From contig JARIBR010000180.1 in the NCBI GenBank assembly GCA_029258695.1, positions 1-24,974 on the forward strand: 24,974 bases of DNA, read 5' to 3'. A program made the translations under genes and the position numbers. Origin of the DNA: Quadrisphaera sp. Its GTDB lineage: Bacteria > Actinomycetota > Actinomycetes > Actinomycetales > Quadrisphaeraceae. This document shows positions 1 through 7,309 of this stretch, piece by piece. A model generated the notes under the pieces. It had not been told where the DNA came from, made no database searches, and worked only from the letters and a program-made list of their open reading frames with translations. Within the stretch, counting starts at the first letter, position 1. Each line of letters opens with the position of its first letter.

Positions 1-70
1 CGTGGGGCGTGGGGCGTGGGGCGTGGGGCGTGGGGCGTGGGGCGTGGGGCGTGGGGCGTGGGGCGTAGGG
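1..70. repeat. 7-bp tandem repeat (CGTGGGG) upstream of pyrE
   Basis: Nine perfect head-to-tail copies of CGTGGGG fill 1-63, followed by one degenerate copy (CGTAGGG) at 64-70. The array starts at the window edge, so its true length is unknown. Because 7 is not a multiple of 3, the frames rotate and no stop codon appears in the array. It lies 48 bases before the pyrE start, so it is in the promoter region or in the 3' end of whatever precedes pyrE. The pure G-run pattern makes it prone to slippage and able to form G-rich secondary structure; that is inference. Confidence 0.95.
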
Positions 71-106
71 CTCCTGCAGGCCGACCGCCCGTGCTCACCA
101 CGCCCC

Positions 107-112
107 TACCCT
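107..112 (+). promoter_or_regulatory. Possible -10 element for a leaderless pyrE transcript
   Basis: TACCCT fits the actinobacterial TAnnnT -10 pattern and ends 6 bases before the pyrE ATG, where transcription would begin at or next to the start codon. No convincing -35 hexamer is visible. The absence of a Shine-Dalgarno sequence agrees with a leaderless message, but the call rests on one short match. Confidence 0.35.
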
Positions 113-118
113 GGCCCC

Positions 119-664
119 ATGACCGACCGGGACCGCCTGCGCCAGCTGATCGTCGACCTGGCGGTGGTCCGCGGCAAGGTCACCCTGTCCTCCGGCCCCG
201 AGGCCGACTACTACGTCGACCTGCGCCGCATCACCCTGCACGCCCAGGCGGCGCCGCTCGTCGGCTCGGTGCTGCTCGACCTGCTCGACGAGGCGGGCCT
301 GGCCCCGGGCTCCGTGGGCGGGCTGACCATGGGCGCCGACCCGGTGGCCGCCGCGATGCTCCACGCCGCGGCGGCTCGGGGGCGGACGCTGGACGCGTGC
401 GTGGTGCGCAAGGAGGCCAAGGCCCACGGCCTGCAGCGGCGCGTGGAGGGTCCCGACGTCGCGGGTCGCCGCGTGGTGGCGGTGGAAGACACGTCGACCA
501 CCGGCGGGTCGGTGATGACCGCCGTCGAGGCGCTGCGGGAGGCGGGTGCCGACGTCGTGGGGGTGGCGGTGATCCTCGACCGCGCCACGGGAGCCCGCGA
601 GGTCGTCGAGGCGGCAGGGCTGCGGTACCTGAGCGCGTTCACCAAGGACGACCTGGGGCTCTGA
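119..664 (+). CDS. pyrE: Orotate phosphoribosyltransferase
   Basis: 181-residue cytosolic enzyme of de novo pyrimidine synthesis, joining orotate and PRPP to give orotidine 5'-phosphate. The PRPP-binding loop is complete (VAVEDTSTTGGS, about residues 120-131), and the KEAKAHG segment near residues 98-104 matches the conserved catalytic-loop region of the family. The N-terminal LSSGPEADYYVDLRRITL stretch is the usual PyrE opening block. Length is normal. ATG at 119 is chosen because similarity begins there; upstream in-frame codons run into the 7-bp repeat. No Shine-Dalgarno sequence is visible, and a TACCCT hexamer at 107-112 sits about 6 bases before the ATG, which would fit a leaderless transcript (inference). 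It is followed by a convergent minus-strand unit. Confidence 0.95.
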   Translation: MTDRDRLRQLIVDLAVVRGKVTLSSGPEADYYVDLRRITLHAQAAPLVGSVLLDLLDEAGLAPGSVGGLTMGADPVAAAMLHAAAARGRTLDACVVRKEAKAHGLQRRVEGPDVAGRRVVAVEDTSTTGGSVMTAVEALREAGADVVGVAVILDRATGAREVVEAAGLRYLSAFTKDDLGL

Positions 665-891
665 GCCCCGCGGCTCCACCGCTCGACGAGCCAGGCGGGA
701 TCGGAGAGGGGGTGCGGCGGCTCTCGTCGGGCCCACGCTCCGCCAGGTCGCTCGAGCAGCCGCAGCCCGCAGGCAGGTGCTCCCGGGCGCCGAGCGTGCC
801 GTGCCGCATCGCCGTGCGGACGACCAGGTGGTGGCCGACGAGAGCACCATGGCCTCCGGCGATGACGGGCCTGGGGCGTCCGCCGCGGAGG
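665..891. other. Convergent intergenic gap, nothing recognised
   Basis: 227 bases between the converging pyrE and DedA genes. The frames open here are G+C-driven shadows without recognisable motifs. I see no strong hairpin, RNA gene or repeat. Confidence 0.5.
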
Positions 892-1587
892 TCACCCCTC
901 CGGCGTCGGACCGTCCTCGGGAGCCGACGGGTCGCCCGTCCGGGGCGCAGCCACCCGCTGCGAGCGCTCGGCCGCCTGCCTGCGCGTGCTCCGGACGCGC
1001 ATCACCAGGGGAACCACGAAGGACGCGAGGACGGCGACGGCGGCGATGACGTAGGCGACGTTCTTCACCGCGGGGATCTGCGCCGCGGCCCACCCCATCG
1101 TCGTCAGCCCGGCGCCCCACACCAGCGCCCCCACGACGTTGGCCACGACGAACCGCGGGTAGGGCATCTTCGCCACGCCCGCGAGCACGGGCACGAACAC
1201 CCTGGCCCAGGGGATGAAGCGGCACACCACCACCGCGCCGACGCCGAAGCGCTCGTAGAAGGCCTCCGCCCGGTGGAGGTAGCGCAGCACCTTCTCGGGG
1301 TGTCTCTCCAGCCACGGACGGCCCAGGCGCCGGCCGGTGGCGTACGCCAGGGTGTCTCCGGCGATGGCGGCGGCGACCGTCCCTGCGGCCAGCAGCCGGA
1401 TGTCCACCCCGGAGCCCGGCGCCGCGGCGATGAGGCCGGCGGTGAAGAGGATGGTGTCGCCGGGGAGCCAGAAGAGCACGAGGACGGCCGTCTCGAGGAA
1501 GACCAGCGTCCAGACGAACGCGTAGACCCCGGCGGCGGTGAACGACGCGGCGTCGGGGTCGAGCCAGGAGGCGAACCAGTCCGACAC
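892..1587 (-). CDS. DedA family (SNARE-associated/VTT domain) membrane protein
   Basis: 231-residue integral inner-membrane protein. DedA-family proteins are tied to membrane lipid homeostasis; some members flip undecaprenyl phosphate or phospholipids, but the substrate of this one cannot be read. Family motifs are present: LPGDTILFTAG after the first hydrophobic segment, then AGDTLAYATGRRLGRP, then the conserved RFIPWARVFVPVLAGVAKM block, with hydrophobic helices between and a last helix ending in VPLVMRVR. The tail is basic, then rich in Pro, Glu and Gly. The start is GTG, only two bases after the stop of the HAD phosphatase gene, so the two are probably co-transcribed and translationally coupled. 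Length is normal for the family. Confidence 0.9.
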   Translation of the reverse strand: MSDWFASWLDPDAASFTAAGVYAFVWTLVFLETAVLVLFWLPGDTILFTAGLIAAAPGSGVDIRLLAAGTVAAAIAGDTLAYATGRRLGRPWLERHPEKVLRYLHRAEAFYERFGVGAVVVCRFIPWARVFVPVLAGVAKMPYPRFVVANVVGALVWGAGLTTMGWAAAQIPAVKNVAYVIAAVAVLASFVVPLVMRVRSTRRQAAERSQRVAAPRTGDPSAPEDGPTPEG

Positions 1588-1589
1588 GG

Positions 1590-2390
1590 TCAGACGAGCT
1601 CGACGACGTCCGCGATGGAGTCCACGATGCGGTGCGGGCGGAACGGGTAGGTCGCCACCTTGTCCAGCGCTGTGGACCCGGTGAGGACCAGAACGGTCTC
1701 GAGCCCGGCCTCGATGCCCGCGACGACGTCGGTGTCCATCCGGTCGCCGACCATCATCGTGGACTCCGAGTGCGCCTCGAGGCGGTTCAGGGCCGAGCGG
1801 AACATCATGGGGTTGGGCTTGCCCACGAAGTAGGGGCTGCGGCCCGTCGCCCGCTCGATGAGCGCCGCGATGGCCCCGGTGGCCGGCAGGCTGCCGTCCA
1901 GGGACGGCCCGGTGGCGTCGGGGTTGGTGGCGATGAACCGCGCTCCGGCCTCGATGAGGCGGATGGCCTGGGTGATGGCGGTGAAGGAGTAGGTGCGCGT
2001 CTCACCGAGCACCACGTAGTCCGGAGCGGTGTCGGTGAGCACGAAGCCGTGCTCGTGCAGCGCCGTGGTCAGGCCCGCCTCCCCGAGGACGAAGGCCGAG
2101 CCGACGGGGCCCGTCGTGGACCCGGACCGGACCTGGTCGGCGAGGAACTGGGCCGTGGCCAGCGCCGAGGTCCAGATGTTCTCCTCCGGGACGGTCAGCC
2201 CGCTGCGGGACAGACGTGCCGAGAGGTCCCGGGGCGTGAAGATCGAGTTGTTGGTCAGCACGAGGTAGGGCCGGCCGAGGTCGCGGAGGCGGTCGAGGAA
2301 CTCGGCTGCCCCGTCGATGGCGTGGCCCTCCCGGACCAGAACCCCGTCCATGTCGGTGAGCCAGGCCGAGCGCGAGCGGGAGGAGGTCAT
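1590..2390 (-). CDS. HAD-IIA family sugar/nucleotide phosphatase (NagD-like)
   Basis: 266-residue haloacid-dehalogenase hydrolase, subclass IIA, probably a cytosolic phosphatase of small phosphorylated metabolites; the substrate is not predictable. Motif I is DMDGV with the nucleophile Asp at about residue 13 and the acid/base Asp two residues on. Motif II is VLTNNS. The conserved Lys lies in VGKPNP, followed by motif [20 protein letters not shown], which holds the Mg-binding acidic pair. The large IIA cap lies between motifs II and III. ATG at 2390 begins just before the first beta strand and gives a normal family length. It is first in a two-gene unit with DedA and diverges from the TrmH-like gene across 320 bases. 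Confidence 0.92.
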   Translation of the reverse strand: MTSSRSRSAWLTDMDGVLVREGHAIDGAAEFLDRLRDLGRPYLVLTNNSIFTPRDLSARLSRSGLTVPEENIWTSALATAQFLADQVRSGSTTGPVGSAFVLGEAGLTTALHEHGFVLTDTAPDYVVLGETRTYSFTAITQAIRLIEAGARFIATNPDATGPSLDGSLPATGAIAALIERATGRSPYFVGKPNPMMFRSALNRLEAHSESTMMVGDRMDTDVVAGIEAGLETVLVLTGSTALDKVATYPFRPHRIVDSIADVVELV

Positions 2391-2710
2391 CGCTCGAGGG
2401 TAGGCGCGCTGAGCGCTCGGTGCGGCCCTGCGCGGCGAACGGCCCAGACCGGTCGCCCGAGCGGCGGGTCGCCCGACGCGGCGTGGACAGGGACGGGTCG
2501 GTCACCCGAGCGGCAGGTCGCCCCACGCGGCGCCGACAGATTGCTGCAGGGGTCCGGAGGGCGGGATTGCGGCATGAGTCACGGAGAAGAGTGGTCTCGT
2601 GCGGCTGGTGCAACATCCTGCCGCGGTGCACCATTCTGGGACCCGGCTGGATGCCGTCGTGAGCCAGCCGGTCCGTGGCCGCACGGGGGACCCGCGCACG
2701 GGGTGCCACG
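2391..2710. other. Divergent intergenic region between HAD phosphatase and TrmH-like gene
   Basis: 320 bases with no credible gene. It must hold the promoters of both flanking genes, although I cannot assign clear -35/-10 pairs. It contains two diverged 40-bp direct repeats (listed separately) and a short inverted repeat with 7-base arms, TGGTGCA at 2606-2612 and TGCACCA at 2627-2633, spaced by 14 bases. Confidence 0.6.
2451..2539. repeat. Two-copy 40-bp direct repeat, 49-bp period
   Basis: Copy 1 spans 2451-2490 and copy 2 spans 2500-2539. They match at 35 of 40 positions without gaps, both opening with GGTCRCCCGAGCGGC and closing near GACAG. A 9-base linker separates them. A weakly similar stretch just upstream (about 2402-2442) may be a third, decayed copy. 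Each unit holds two spaced GGTCGCCC-like blocks, so this could be a repeated protein-binding site or simply duplicated spacer DNA. Confidence 0.8.
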
Positions 2711-3427
2711 ATGACGGACGTGGCGACGGGAGGGGTCGACCCGCACGACGAGTCCCCGAGCGTGAGCGAGCCGCGACAGGTCGGGGTCGGGCCGTGGCAG
2801 GGCGAGCGGCCCGCGGGCGAGGCGGCCGAGCGCTACGACCCAGAGCTGCTCTCCGGGGGCGACCGCCGCAACGTGGAGGACCGCTACCGGTACTGGAGCC
2901 TGGAGGCGGTCCGCGCCGACCTCGCCGCCCGCGCCCACCCGGTGCACGTGGCCGCGGAGAACGTGGGCCACGACCTCAACCTCGGCTCGCTGGTCCGCAC
3001 GGCCAACGCCATGGGCGTCGCGGGGGTCCACGTCGTCGGGCGCCGTCGGTGGAACCGCCGCGGCGCGATGGTCACCGACCGGTACCTGCAGGTCCACCAC
3101 CACCCCGACGCCGAGGCGCTCGCCGCGTGGGCGTCCACCGCCGGGCCGAGCGGACGGGCGCTGCCGCTCCTCGGCCTGGACACCGGCCCCGGTACCGCCC
3201 CGCTGGAGACCTACGACCTGCCCGCGGCGTGCGTCCTGCTGCTGGGCAGCGAGGGCGAGGGTCTCAGCGGTGCCGCCCGCGAACGCTGCGCCGCGATCCT
3301 GGAGATCACGCAGTTCGGCTCCACCCGCTCGATCAACGTCGCCGCGGCGGGCGCGATCGCGCTGCACGCGTGGGTCCGGCGCCACGCCTTCGGCCAGCGG
3401 CCCGGCCAGACGCTCGGCACCGCCTGA
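2711..3427 (+). CDS. TrmH/SpoU family RNA 2'-O-ribose methyltransferase
   Basis: 238-residue SPOUT-fold enzyme expected to use S-adenosylmethionine to methylate a ribose 2'-hydroxyl in rRNA or tRNA. All three SpoU motifs are readable: motif 1 HDLNLGSLVRTANAMG (about 87-102) with the catalytic-type Asn and Arg, motif 2 LLLGSEGEGLS (about 176-186), and motif 3 STRSINVAAAGAIALHAW (about 204-221), which form the knotted cofactor site. The first 45 residues look disordered. ATG at 2711 is preferred over a GTG 36 bases upstream because the extra residues resemble no family member; no clear ribosome-binding site supports either. The exact RNA target cannot be assigned. Confidence 0.9.
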   Translation: MTDVATGGVDPHDESPSVSEPRQVGVGPWQGERPAGEAAERYDPELLSGGDRRNVEDRYRYWSLEAVRADLAARAHPVHVAAENVGHDLNLGSLVRTANAMGVAGVHVVGRRRWNRRGAMVTDRYLQVHHHPDAEALAAWASTAGPSGRALPLLGLDTGPGTAPLETYDLPAACVLLLGSEGEGLSGAARERCAAILEITQFGSTRSINVAAAGAIALHAWVRRHAFGQRPGQTLGTA

Positions 3428-3526
3428 ACCACCGGACCCCCGGAGACGTCCCGACGGATCGGTGAAAGGATCGTCAGGGTCCGAGCCGGCCCGAGCCGGT
3501 CCGCCCTTCCACCCTGGAGGAGTCCC

Positions 3527-4549
3527 ATGCCCATCGCCACGCCCGCCGCTTACGCCGAGATGCTCGACCGCGCCAAGGAGGGCAGCTTCGCCTACCCGGC
3601 GATCAACATCACGAGCAGCCAGACGGTGACGGCTGCGATCCAGGGCTTCGCCGAGGCCGAGAGCGACGGGATCATCCAGATCTCGACCGGTGGCGCCGAG
3701 TACGCCTCCGGCTCGACCATCAAGAACATGGTCAGCGGCGCCACGGCGCTGGCCGAGTACGCGCGCACCGTCGCCGCCAACTACGACGTGACGATCGCCC
3801 TGCACACCGACCACTGCCCCAAGGACAAGCTCGACGGCTTCGTCCGCCCGCTCCTCGCCATCTCCCGGGACCGGGTGTCCGCCGGCCAGGACCCGCTGTT
3901 CAACTCGCACATGTGGGACGGCTCGGCCGTGCCGGTGGAGGAGAACCTCGTCATCGCCGAGGAGCTCCTCGAGCAGTGCGCCGCCGCCAAGATCGTGCTC
4001 GAGATCGAGATCGGCGTCGTCGGCGGCGAGGAGGACGGCGTCGAGGGCGCGATCGACGACAAGCTCTACTCCACCCCCGAGGACGCCCTGGCCACCGCGA
4101 AGGCCCTGGGCACGGGTGAGAAGGGCTACTACCTCACCGCGCTCACCTTCGGCAACGTCCACGGTGTGTACAAGCCCGGCAACGTCAAGCTGCGTCCCGA
4201 GGTGCTGAAGAACGCCCAGGAGGCGGTCGGCAAGGAGACCGGCAAGGACAAGCCGTTCCACCTGGTCTTCCACGGTGGCTCGGGTTCCAGCGAGCAGGAG
4301 ATCTCCGACGCGGTGGACTACGGCGTGGTGAAGATGAACGTCGACACCGACACGCAGTACGCCTTCACCCGCCCGGTCGCGGACTACATGCTCAAGAACT
4401 ACGACGGCGTGCTCAAGGTCGACGGCGAGGTGGGCAACAAGAAGACGTACGACCCGCGCGCCTGGGGCAAGGTGGCCGAGGCGGGCATGGCGGCCCGCGT
4501 GGTCGAGGCCTGCCAGCACCTCCGCTCGGCAGGTACCCGCCTGCGCTGA
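3527..4549 (+). CDS. fbaA: Class II fructose-bisphosphate aldolase
   Basis: 340-residue zinc-dependent aldolase of glycolysis and gluconeogenesis, cleaving fructose 1,6-bisphosphate to DHAP and glyceraldehyde 3-phosphate. The active-site block LHTDHCPKD (about 92-100) carries the catalytic Asp and a zinc His. Further zinc ligands lie in FGNVHGVYKPGNVKL (His about 212) and VFHGGSGS (His about 249). The NVDTDTQYAF segment near 271-280 belongs to the phosphate/substrate site. Length is normal for the long FbaA subgroup. The start is fixed by a strong GGAGGAG ribosome-binding site at 3516-3522. The leader also carries a tandem 10-bp duplication at 3481-3500. The gene ends at a strong hairpin terminator. 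Confidence 0.97.
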   Translation: MPIATPAAYAEMLDRAKEGSFAYPAINITSSQTVTAAIQGFAEAESDGIIQISTGGAEYASGSTIKNMVSGATALAEYARTVAANYDVTIALHTDHCPKDKLDGFVRPLLAISRDRVSAGQDPLFNSHMWDGSAVPVEENLVIAEELLEQCAAAKIVLEIEIGVVGGEEDGVEGAIDDKLYSTPEDALATAKALGTGEKGYYLTALTFGNVHGVYKPGNVKLRPEVLKNAQEAVGKETGKDKPFHLVFHGGSGSSEQEISDAVDYGVVKMNVDTDTQYAFTRPVADYMLKNYDGVLKVDGEVGNKKTYDPRAWGKVAEAGMAARVVEACQHLRSAGTRLR

Positions 4550-4566
4550 CGCCGGCCGATCAGGGG

Positions 4567-4598
4567 GGCGGGGTCGTCGGGGTCCCGACGGTCCCGCC
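4567..4598. terminator. Bidirectional hairpin terminator between fbaA and the STAS gene
   Basis: Left arm GGCGGGGTCGTCGGG (4567-4581) pairs with right arm CCCGACGGTCCCGCC (4584-4598). Fifteen positions pair, two of them as G-T wobbles, around a minimal loop (14 pairs with a GGTC tetraloop is sterically better). It begins 17 bases after the fbaA stop and 22 bases after the convergent STAS gene stop, so it can serve both. There is no U-tract, as is usual for high-G+C actinobacterial terminators. Confidence 0.85.
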
Positions 4599-4620
4599 TT
4601 CCGGCACCGAGGCGCGACGC

Positions 4621-5088
4621 TCAGCCGGGCGCGCTCCCGCGGCGATCGGCGGTCTCCTCGTCATCGGGACAGGACCGGACGATCTCGAGCATGCTCGCGA
4701 CCGTCGTGAGGCGGACGAGGAAGCGCACGAGGTCCGGCGGGTCGACGAGGACGACGGGGGCCGGAGCCCTCGAGGCCACCCGGGCGAGGAAGGCCACGCC
4801 GGTCGAGTCCATGAAGGTGACGTCTCGCGCGTCCACGCGCACCGGCTCCTGAGGCTCCAGGGCTGCGGCCGCCGCGACGAGGAGGTCGTCACCGAGGTCC
4901 AGGTCGACCTCACCGCGGAGCACCACGTGGACCTCACCGCACCGAGCGCTCACGCTCACGCCGCTCGGGACAGGGCATCGGCTCGCCGCACGAGCGCCGG
5001 CGGTCTCGTCGTCCGGCTCGTCGCACCTGCGACCGCGGTCGCGCCCACCCGTGGGCACGACGCGGCCGGCGTCCCCGAGGAGGTCCAT
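4621..5088 (-). CDS. STAS-domain anti-sigma factor antagonist-like protein
   Basis: 155-residue protein with a C-terminal STAS domain (about residues 43-138), like SpoIIAA/RsbV, which bind an anti-sigma kinase and release a sigma factor. The signature DVTFMDSTGVAFLARV carries DSTG at about 94-97, whose Ser is the normal phosphorylation site. The first 40 residues are charged and probably disordered. No anti-sigma kinase of the RsbW/SpoIIAB type and no sigma factor are adjacent, so its partner is unknown. The ATG at 5088 follows a GGGGGTG purine run; the open frame continues upstream but without similarity. It converges on fbaA and diverges from the DUF3151 gene across 187 bases. Confidence 0.85.
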   Translation of the reverse strand: MDLLGDAGRVVPTGGRDRGRRCDEPDDETAGARAASRCPVPSGVSVSARCGEVHVVLRGEVDLDLGDDLLVAAAAALEPQEPVRVDARDVTFMDSTGVAFLARVASRAPAPVVLVDPPDLVRFLVRLTTVASMLEIVRSCPDDEETADRRGSAPG

Positions 5089-5275
5089 CGTCGTCACCCC
5101 CGCGCAAGAGAAGGCGGCGCGCCGGCTCTCTCCAGCGCCCTTACAGCGTAGTGCAGGTCGTGGCCGGGATCGTCGTGACCTGCGCCACACACCGGTGCAG
5201 GCGTACGGCGCCCTCCCGCGGAGCGACGGTGCGGGCGCCGCCCCGCGGGTGGACGCCGCCGCGCATGATGGCCCC

Positions 5276-5731
5276 ATGGCCGACCTGCTGCCCTCCCCGA
5301 CCACCGGTCCTCCCGCGACGCTCCTGCCCCGTGACGGGGGTGATGCCGACGTGGCCGCGCTCCTGGACGAGGGGGTCTCCGCGGCCGACGCCGCCGCCGA
5401 GCACCCGGCGGCGTCCCTGGCGTGGGCGGTGCTCGCCGAGACCGCAGAGACCGCGGAGGAGCCCGGGGCCACCGTCGCGGCCTACGCCTACGCCCGCACC
5501 GGGTACCACCGCGGGCTGGACGCGCTGCGCCGCGCCGGGTGGCGGGGTGCGGGCGCCGTTCCGTGGACGCACGAGCCCAACCGCGGGTTCCTGCGCGCGC
5601 TGGGAGCCCTGGGGCGCGCCGCCGCGACCATCGGTGAGGACGACGAGGCCACCCGTGTCCACGCGCTGATCGTCGAGTGCGACGCCGAGCACGCGGACGT
5701 CATCGCCGCCCGCCCCACGACGCAGCGGTGA
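5276..5731 (+). CDS. DUF3151 family protein
   Basis: 151-residue cytosolic protein of unknown function, recognised as the actinobacterial DUF3151 family that is commonly found near fba. Features seen are an N-terminal MADLLPSP...PATLLPR opening, an alanine-rich helical centre (HPAASLAWAVLAETA), and the conserved YAYARTGYHRGLDALRRAGWRGAG and PWTHEPNRGFLRAL blocks. The helical make-up suggests a small all-alpha, TPR-like fold (inference). ATG at 5276 matches the family start; no Shine-Dalgarno sequence is evident, and a CATGAT hexamer 6 bases upstream might be a -10 of a leaderless message. Its stop overlaps the GTG of the oxidoreductase gene (GTGA). Confidence 0.85.
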   Translation: MADLLPSPTTGPPATLLPRDGGDADVAALLDEGVSAADAAAEHPAASLAWAVLAETAETAEEPGATVAAYAYARTGYHRGLDALRRAGWRGAGAVPWTHEPNRGFLRALGALGRAAATIGEDDEATRVHALIVECDAEHADVIAARPTTQR

Positions 5732-6822
5732 GCACGCCGCGCGCGACGGTCCTCGGCGCCGGCCTGTCCGGGCTGGCGTGCGCCCGGGCGCTGCGCGAGG
5801 CAGGCGTGGACGTCCGTGTGCGCGACCGCGGCCGGCGTCCCGGGGGGCGGCTCGGCGGCCGGACCCTGCGCGGCGGCGCGCTGCCCGACCACCTCGTGGA
5901 CACCGGCGCCGCGTACTTCACCGTCGACGGCGACCCGCGCCACCTGGGCACCGGTGCGCCCCGCGCCGGTGACGACGGGTTCGCCGCGGTCGTCGACCGG
6001 CTCGCCCGGGCGGGCGTCGTGGCGCCGTGGACCGACACCTTCCACCTCGCCGGTCCCCGCGGGGTGACCGGCACGAAGACCGGTCCGCTGCGCTGGCGCG
6101 CCCCCGGCGGGCTGCGCGGGCTCGCCGACGCGCTGGCCGAGGGTCTCGACGTGGCGCACGACGCCGCGGCGACGTCCGTCGGGGTCCGCGACGGGCTCCC
6201 GGCCGTCGACGGCGAGGTGAGCGACGCCGTGGTCCTGGCCATGCCGGACCCCCAGGCCAGCGCCCTGCTCGAGGCCGCCGACGCTCCCGCGCTGGCCGCG
6301 GCCCGCGACCTGCTCGACACGCCGTGGGACCCGTCGATCGTGGTGTGGGGGCGCTGGCAGGAGCGGTGGTGGCCGGCCCTCGACGCCGCCTTCGTCACCG
6401 ACGACGGCATCGGGGGGCCCGGGGCCGGCGCCCGAGGGCCGGGCGAACCGATGGTCTCGCTCGTCCTCGACGACGGGCGCCGCCGCGGCGACGACCAGGC
6501 GGTGCTCGTGGTGCACACGCTCCCGTCCTACGCCGCCGGGCACCTGCAGCGACCGGGCGAGGTGGTCACGCACGTCCTCGCGCGCGCGGCGGCGCTGCTC
6601 GGCGTCGACGACGTCCCCGCGCCGCTGGACGCGGGGGCGATGCGGTGGTCGCTGTCCGCCCCCCAGCGCGGGCACGAGGAGCCCTTCCACCTCGCGGCGC
6701 TCGCCGACGGCCACCTCGGGGTCTGCGGTGACGGCTGGGGCGGACCGTCGAAGGTCTCCCGCGCGTGGACCTCGGGCCACGAGCTCGGGGTGGAGCTGGC
6801 GGAGCGGCTCACCGCCGGCTGA
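5728..6822 (+). CDS. Renalase-like FAD-dependent (NAD(P)-binding Rossmann) oxidoreductase
   Basis: 364-residue flavoprotein of the amine-oxidase/renalase superfamily. The dinucleotide fold opens with VLGAGLSGLACARALREAG (GxGxxG at about 10-15), followed by the RRPGGR motif that contacts FAD. The segment DTGAAYFTVDGDPRH and the C-terminal GDGWGGPSKVSRAWTSGHELG block are the usual second and third FAD contacts of this group. No signal peptide or membrane helix is seen, so it is probably cytosolic. The substrate is unknown. The GTG start at 5728 overlaps the DUF3151 stop by 4 bases, indicating translational coupling. A middle section has a Gly/Ala/Pro-rich loop near 6410-6450. Confidence 0.82.
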   Translation: MSTPRATVLGAGLSGLACARALREAGVDVRVRDRGRRPGGRLGGRTLRGGALPDHLVDTGAAYFTVDGDPRHLGTGAPRAGDDGFAAVVDRLARAGVVAPWTDTFHLAGPRGVTGTKTGPLRWRAPGGLRGLADALAEGLDVAHDAAATSVGVRDGLPAVDGEVSDAVVLAMPDPQASALLEAADAPALAAARDLLDTPWDPSIVVWGRWQERWWPALDAAFVTDDGIGGPGAGARGPGEPMVSLVLDDGRRRGDDQAVLVVHTLPSYAAGHLQRPGEVVTHVLARAAALLGVDDVPAPLDAGAMRWSLSAPQRGHEEPFHLAALADGHLGVCGDGWGGPSKVSRAWTSGHELGVELAERLTAG

Positions 6823-6907
6823 CAGCCCAGCGCAGCACCGCCCCACGCCGCGTCGCCTCGGCGGCTCGCCGCTCAAGGTCCCGCCCGGGGATGCCGACAG
6901 TGCTCGG

Positions 6908-7309
6908 GTGAGCATCGAGGACCCACCGCCGGTGACGGGCGGACGCAGCGGCAAGGCCCTCGTCATCGAGGACGACGACGACGTGCGCACGCTGCTCTGC
7001 ACGCACCTGGCCCGGCGCGGCTGGGACGTGCGCTCGGCCGACAACGGCGAGGACGGCCTCGAGCTCGCGACGGCGCACCACCCCGAGATCGCCATCGTCG
7101 ACGTCGGGCTGCCCGGTATCGACGGCACCGAGGTGGTCCGCGCCCTGCGCGCCGACGAGCGGACGGCGGCGTGCCGCACGGTCATGACCTCGGTCATCGA
7201 GCCCGACGACCTCGCACCGCTGGGCGCCGACGCCCTGCTCCCCAAGCCCTTCACGCGTCGTGACCTCACGCGTGTGCTCGACGCTCTCATGCAGGAGGCC
7301 CAGGCGTGA
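6908..7309 (+). CDS. Single-domain response regulator (CheY-like), first of pair
   Basis: 133-residue protein made of one receiver domain after a short N-terminal extension. Receiver residues are all present: the acidic cluster EDDDD (about 21-25), phospho-acceptor Asp65 in AIVDVGLPGIDG, a Ser/Thr pair in VMTSVIE, and Lys113 in LLPKPFT. There is no DNA-binding or enzymatic output domain, so it acts by protein contact or as a phosphotransfer stage. The GTG at 6908 is chosen because the frame upstream overlaps non-coding sequence behind the oxidoreductase; the start is less certain than the rest. Its stop overlaps the next gene's GTG. It heads a six-gene coupled set that ends with two histidine kinases, its likely phosphodonors. 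Confidence 0.88.
   Translation: MSIEDPPPVTGGRSGKALVIEDDDDVRTLLCTHLARRGWDVRSADNGEDGLELATAHHPEIAIVDVGLPGIDGTEVVRALRADERTAACRTVMTSVIEPDDLAPLGADALLPKPFTRRDLTRVLDALMQEAQA

Noticed and set aside
1..70. CRISPR-like or coding repeat interpretation of the heptamer array
   Set aside because: There are no spacers between the units, and the unit length is not a multiple of three, so neither a CRISPR array nor a repeat protein is supported.
16..1650. Plus-strand open frame of 544 codons spanning pyrE and the DedA gene
   Set aside because: Arg/Gly/Pro-rich translation with no domain; it overlaps pyrE in another frame and DedA on the other strand.
2579..4519. Long minus-strand open frame (646 codons) opposite the TrmH and fbaA genes
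   Set aside because: It is the mirror of two well-conserved genes; its composition is repetitive Val/Leu/Gly/Asp/His with no motif. Long antisense frames are expected at this G+C.
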